Under the pieces are notes generated by a model. The model did not search any database. It saw nothing but the letters and a program-made list of their open reading frames with translations, and had not been told where the DNA came from. From CAIXLI01 sp964587125 (GTDB lineage: Bacteria > Pseudomonadota > Alphaproteobacteria > UBA9219): a stretch of DNA of 64,000 nucleotides. Where the stretch lies: contig CAZPKC010000003.1 in NCBI GenBank assembly GCA_964587125.1, forward strand, positions 74,853 to 138,852, given 5' to 3'. The translations under genes and the position numbers were made by a program. Shown piece by piece: positions 60,475-64,000 of the stretch (positions are counted from its first letter, which is position 1; each line of letters starts with the position of its first letter).

Positions 60475-63410
60475 GTCGATAAACTCTTCTGCGCGGATTC
60501 GAGTTTGGCGAGCGTCGCTTCGGCTTCGGCTTTGCGGTCGCGGATTTCTTCGACAACTTCGGGGGGGGCGCGATTGATGAAATCCTTGTTGGAGAGTTTG
60601 GAGTCGAGTTTGCCGATTTCTGCGGCGATTTTTTCGGATTCTTTTTTGAGGCGGGAGCGTTCGGCGTCGAGGTCGATGATACCGGAGAGAGGAAGGATTA
60701 TGCTTATCTCATCAAAAACAACTTGTGCATACTTGCCTTGATTTTGTTCCCGATATTTATCGGTCAGATGAATTGCATTTGATATTTTTGCCAGTCGAGA
60801 AATTATAATCCAGTATTGTTGTATCTTTTTATATGTATTCTCCTGCCATAATGAATGTAGCTCAATATATACAGAGGGGGATATATTAAGTTCTGCTCTA
60901 ACAGTACGAATTGCAGAGATAAACTTGACAACCCAATTCATTTCGTCCTGCGCCGATTGCGCGTCATTCGGTGTGGCGATTACTGGCCACTTCGCCGCTA
61001 TCAGCATATCTTTGCTTCCCGTAAATTCGCTCCAAAGTTCTTCGGTGATAAAGGGCATGAAGGGATGCAAAAGATGCAGAATTTGGCCTAAGACCCATGC
61101 CGTAGTCGCGCGGGTTTCGGTTTTCGATGTTTCATCGGTTCCCGTCAAAATCGGTTTTGTGAATTCCAGATACCAGTCGCAGAAAGTGTTCCATACGAAT
61201 TCGTAAGCAGCGGAAGAGGAAAGATCGAAGCGATAGTCATCCAACAATCCGGCGATTTTATCCGCCGCCGCTTTGGTTTCGCCGACAATCCATTTGTTGA
61301 CCGTTTCCGTCACGGAGGTGGGATCGAAATTCTTCTGCCATTTGCATTCATTCATCTGGCAGAAGCGGGCGGCGTTCCAGAGTTTGGTGGCGAAATTGCG
61401 GTTGCCTTCGATGCGGCTCGTGGCGAGCTTGATGTCGCGGCCGGGCGTGGACATGTTGGCAAGCGTGAAACGCAACGCGTCGCAGCCGTATTTATCGATG
61501 ATGTCGATGGGGTCGATGACGTTGCCTTTCGTCTTCGACATTTTGTGCCCTTTTTCGTCGCGAACGAGGGCGTGGATGTAGACGGTCTTAAAGGGAACCC
61601 TCTTCTCCAAAGGCTCGTCTTTATTCATGAAATGCGTGCCCATCATCATCATTCTGGCGACCCAGAAAAAGATGATGTCGAAGCCCGTCACCATAACGTC
61701 GGTCGGGTAATAACGCTTATAATACTCCGCGATTTCGGGCTTCTCGTCGGGCCAGCCGAGCGTCGAAAAAGGCCATAAGGCGGATGAGAACCACGTGTCG
61801 AGGACATCTTCGTCGCGATATACTTTCAAGGTTTTTGATTTGTTTTTGGTAACGTCAGAAATTGATGCTTTCATCTCATCAAAATCGCGAGCAATCTTTA
61901 TATCAATGTCTTTTATGGGCAGACGTTCTCTATAATATTTTTTTGCCTCAGCAATTGCATCAGCCTCGTTCTCAGCAACAAACATAGCCTTCTGATGAAA
62001 TTTTTCAGAGTCAAGGGAAGAGTCCGGCAGCAATAACGGTCCATACCATGCCGGAATTTGATGTCCCCACCAGAGCTGGCGGCTGATGCACCACGGCTGG
62101 ATGTTTCGCATCCACGCGTAGTAGGTATTCGTCCATTGTTCGGGCACGAATTTCGTATGGCCTTCTTCAACAGCTTTCAATGCTTCTTTAGCTAGCTCGG
62201 GCGCATTGCAATACCACTGTTCTGACAATTGCGGTTCAATCGGCACCCCCGAACGGTCGCCATGGGGCACTGCGTGCGTATGCGGTTCAATTTTTTCCAG
62301 AAGTCCTTCCGCTTCCATATCAGCGACAATCAGCTTGCGAGCAACGAAACGATCTAGCCACCAATAATTTTCTGGGATGTCATCGAGCAGATGTATTTTT
62401 TTGGCTTCATTTTTAATCTTATCTTGCTCTGTTTGCGGAAGATTGCGGTATTTTTCTCCCGTCAAACCTTTAGTACGTATAAAACCCGTAAAAGTTTCAG
62501 GGGTAACTTTCGCGTGTTGATCGAAGATATTGATCATCGGCAATTTGTGGCGTTTGCCGACTTCGAAATCGTTGAAGTCATGCGCGGGCGTGATTTTAAC
62601 CGCGCCGGTTCCTTTTTCGGGATCGGCGTAAGTATCGCCGATGACGGGGATCAGTCTGCCGACCAAAGGTAGTTTTACTTTTTTGCCGATGAGATGCTTC
62701 AGTTTTTTGTTTTCAGGATGTATGGCCACCGCCGTATCGCCCAGCATCGTTTCGGGGCGCGTGGTGGCGACGACGACGACTTCATCGCTTCCCTCGATGG
62801 GGTATTTAAAATGCCACATATGGCCTTTGACTTCGGTCTGTTCGACTTCGAGGTCGGAAACCGCCGTTAGCATCTTGGGATCCCAGTTGACGAGGCGTTT
62901 GTCCTTGTAAATCAGGCCTTCTTTGTAGAGCGTGACAAAAACTTTGCGCACCGCCGCGTTGAGGCCTTCGTCCATCGTGAAGCGTTCGCGCGACCAATCG
63001 CACGAGGCCCCGAGGCGGCGAAGCTGGCGCGTAATCATGTCGCCGGATTCAGCTTTCCATTCCCAGACTTTTTTCAGAAACTTTTCGCGGCCCATATCGC
63101 GGCGATTGAGTTTTTGCGCGGCAAGTTGGCGCTCAACGACCATTTGCGTCGCGATGCCCGCGTGATCGGTTCCCGGTTGCCAGAGCGCATCCCTGCCTTT
63201 CATGCGCCGATAGCGGATGAGGATGTCCTGCAACGTGTAACTAAGCGCGTGCCCCATATGCAGGCTGCCCGTGACGTTGGGCGGCGGAATCATGATCGTA
63301 AAGGGCGTTTTGGAAGATTTTACGTCGCAGGCAAACGCGCCGGACTTTTCCCAGCGTTCGTAAAGCTTGGTTTCGGTCGCGGTTGAATTGTAATTTTTCT
63401 CGATGGGCAT
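60471..63410 (-). CDS. valS: Valine--tRNA ligase
   Basis: Class I synthetase charging tRNA-Val; 979 residues, slightly long. The HIGH-type motif is PPNVTGSLHMGHAL (about 43-56), with editing-domain segments VVVATTRPETMLGDTAVAIH and GVPIEPQLSEQWY. The KMSKS motif is GHKMSKTKGNVIDP (about 621-634). The C-terminal coiled-coil arm is present (RSRLKKESEKIAAEIGKLDS). Three internal stretches (about 60690-60920, 61820-62030, 62380-62520) are notably AT-rich but remain in frame. It lies after greA and overlaps the secreted hypothetical gene (ATGA). Confidence 0.97.
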   Translation of the reverse strand: MPIEKNYNSTATETKLYERWEKSGAFACDVKSSKTPFTIMIPPPNVTGSLHMGHALSYTLQDILIRYRRMKGRDALWQPGTDHAGIATQMVVERQLAAQKLNRRDMGREKFLKKVWEWKAESGDMITRQLRRLGASCDWSRERFTMDEGLNAAVRKVFVTLYKEGLIYKDKRLVNWDPKMLTAVSDLEVEQTEVKGHMWHFKYPIEGSDEVVVVATTRPETMLGDTAVAIHPENKKLKHLIGKKVKLPLVGRLIPVIGDTYADPEKGTGAVKITPAHDFNDFEVGKRHKLPMINIFDQHAKVTPETFTGFIRTKGLTGEKYRNLPQTEQDKIKNEAKKIHLLDDIPENYWWLDRFVARKLIVADMEAEGLLEKIEPHTHAVPHGDRSGVPIEPQLSEQWYCNAPELAKEALKAVEEGHTKFVPEQWTNTYYAWMRNIQPWCISRQLWWGHQIPAWYGPLLLPDSSLDSEKFHQKAMFVAENEADAIAEAKKYYRERLPIKDIDIKIARDFDEMKASISDVTKNKSKTLKVYRDEDVLDTWFSSALWPFSTLGWPDEKPEIAEYYKRYYPTDVMVTGFDIIFFWVARMMMMGTHFMNKDEPLEKRVPFKTVYIHALVRDEKGHKMSKTKGNVIDPIDIIDKYGCDALRFTLANMSTPGRDIKLATSRIEGNRNFATKLWNAARFCQMNECKWQKNFDPTSVTETVNKWIVGETKAAADKIAGLLDDYRFDLSSSAAYEFVWNTFCDWYLEFTKPILTGTDETSKTETRATTAWVLGQILHLLHPFMPFITEELWSEFTGSKDMLIAAKWPVIATPNDAQSAQDEMNWVVKFISAIRTVRAELNISPSVYIELHSLWQENTYKKIQQYWIIISRLAKISNAIHLTDKYREQNQGKYAQVVFDEISIILPLSGIIDLDAERSRLKKESEKIAAEIGKLDSKLSNKDFINRAPPEVVEEIRDRKAEAEATLAKLESAQKSLST

Positions 63411-63454
63411 CTTTTAATCTTGGGGCTGGAAATTCAGGTATACGGGACGAATCC

Positions 63455-63931
63455 TTATTTAAAGACGACCTTGGTCACTTCGTAGCCTCTGGCGCCTTTA
63501 GGCGTTGCAACTTCGACCGTATCGCCGATTGTTTTGTTGATAAGCGCGCGCGCCAACGGCGAAGTGATCGATAACAAGCCGTTTTTGACGTTAGATTCGT
63601 CTTCGCCGACGATTTGATAGGATATTTCCTCCTCGGTATCGCAGTCGATGAGCGTCACAAAAGCGCCGAATTTAACGATCTTTCCGGTCAGAGACGAAAC
63701 GTCGATAATCTCGGCGTGGCCGATCTTGCTTTCCAGCTCCAGAATGCGACCTTCGACGAAGCTTTGGCGTTCGCGGGCGGCGTGATATTCGGCGTTTTCC
63801 GATATATCGCCGTGTTCGCGCGCTTCGCCGATCGCTTTGACGATGGCGTGACGCTCGACGTTTTTCAGCTTCCTCAATTCGTCCTCAAGCCGTTCATAGC
63901 CCGTCTTGGTCATCGGCACTTTATCGGTCAT
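63455..63931 (-). CDS. greA: Transcription elongation factor GreA
   Basis: Stimulates transcript cleavage in backtracked RNA polymerase; 158 residues, the usual length. The N-terminal coiled coil (about 1-75) has EAREHGDISENAEYHAARER with the acidic tip DISENAEYH typical of GreA. The C-terminal FKBP-like domain has the conserved GLLSITSPLARALINKTIGDTVEV. It precedes valS by 44 bp on the same strand and may share the transcript. The 69 bp upstream to the window end hold no gene that I can see. A distinct greB lies at 15.6-16.1 kb. Confidence 0.97.
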   Translation of the reverse strand: MTDKVPMTKTGYERLEDELRKLKNVERHAIVKAIGEAREHGDISENAEYHAARERQSFVEGRILELESKIGHAEIIDVSSLTGKIVKFGAFVTLIDCDTEEEISYQIVGEDESNVKNGLLSITSPLARALINKTIGDTVEVATPKGARGYEVTKVVFK

Positions 63932-64000
63932 GAAAACCTCTCGGTAGCACTACTGTCCGGTTAAGCGCGAAGTTTAGTCCGAAAAGGTATTTTGTCGCAA

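Overview
The window is chromosomal DNA from an alphaproteobacterium; order and genus cannot be fixed from the sequence alone. The evidence is a GcrA-type cell-cycle regulator with GANTC sites and DnaA boxes in front of it, an ELM1-like (DUF1022) protein, the HpnB/C/D/E hopanoid-precursor set, an alphaproteobacterial murJ-trpS pair, and dense genes with many 1-4 bp start/stop overlaps. No CRISPR array, insertion sequence, prophage, rRNA or tRNA gene was seen. Most of the window is housekeeping. Hypothetical genes at 12.4, 19.7 and 48.4 kb and the front of the 28.5 kb kinase look more AT-rich than their neighbours.

Layout. 1-2.7 kb: mfd (minus, 3' end off the window), divergent from dnaB, with tandem DnaA boxes between them. 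4.4-7.2 kb: a PPOX-like protein, a hypothetical protein, clpX and clpP (all minus). 7.3-12.2 kb: a degenerate ion channel, then sppA-murG-murC (minus). 12.4-17.7 kb: a small hypothetical protein, a TPR/GT9 protein, an MTAN-like nucleosidase, greB with an ELM1-like gene, and an Lrp regulator. 17.8-23 kb: an outer-membrane barrel, gluQ, a hypothetical protein, lepA and pgeF (minus). 23.2-27.2 kb: hpnB-hpnC-hpnD-hpnE, translationally coupled (plus). 27.2-28.5 kb: a structured RNA-like stretch, gcrA (minus), and a 546-bp AT-rich intergenic region with DnaA boxes and paired GANTC sites. 28.5-33.5 kb: a hybrid histidine kinase (plus), then secD, yajC and an OmpA-like protein (minus). 33.6-36.5 kb: mlaE, mlaF and a CDP-glycerol transferase-like protein (plus). 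36.5-38.6 kb: a probable stand-alone structured RNA with a near-consensus promoter, then fhs (minus). 38.7-45.9 kb: kdpF-A-B-C-D (plus). 46-53.7 kb: prepilin peptidase, murJ, a hypothetical protein (minus), trpS, a small protein, rarA and ettA. 53.7-63.9 kb: a minus-strand run greA-valS-secreted hypothetical-three GT-C-like membrane proteins-DUF167, with most junctions overlapping or short.

Functional links. Cell envelope genes dominate: peptidoglycan (murC, murG, murJ, pgeF), lipid asymmetry (mlaE, mlaF), hopanoid precursor synthesis, Sec accessory genes, glycosyl transfer (GT-C trio, GT9, CDP-glycerol type) and outer-membrane proteins. Cell-cycle and replication control is the second theme (dnaB, gcrA, DnaA boxes, GANTC sites, ClpXP).

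Points most worth a second look: KdpD has Arg where the phospho-accepting His should be, with no kdpE nearby; two adjacent GT-C paralogues share a 1001-bp block that I read as identical; an unassigned ~150-nt RNA candidate lies at 36.56-36.71 kb; the gcrA upstream region carries clustered cell-cycle sites.
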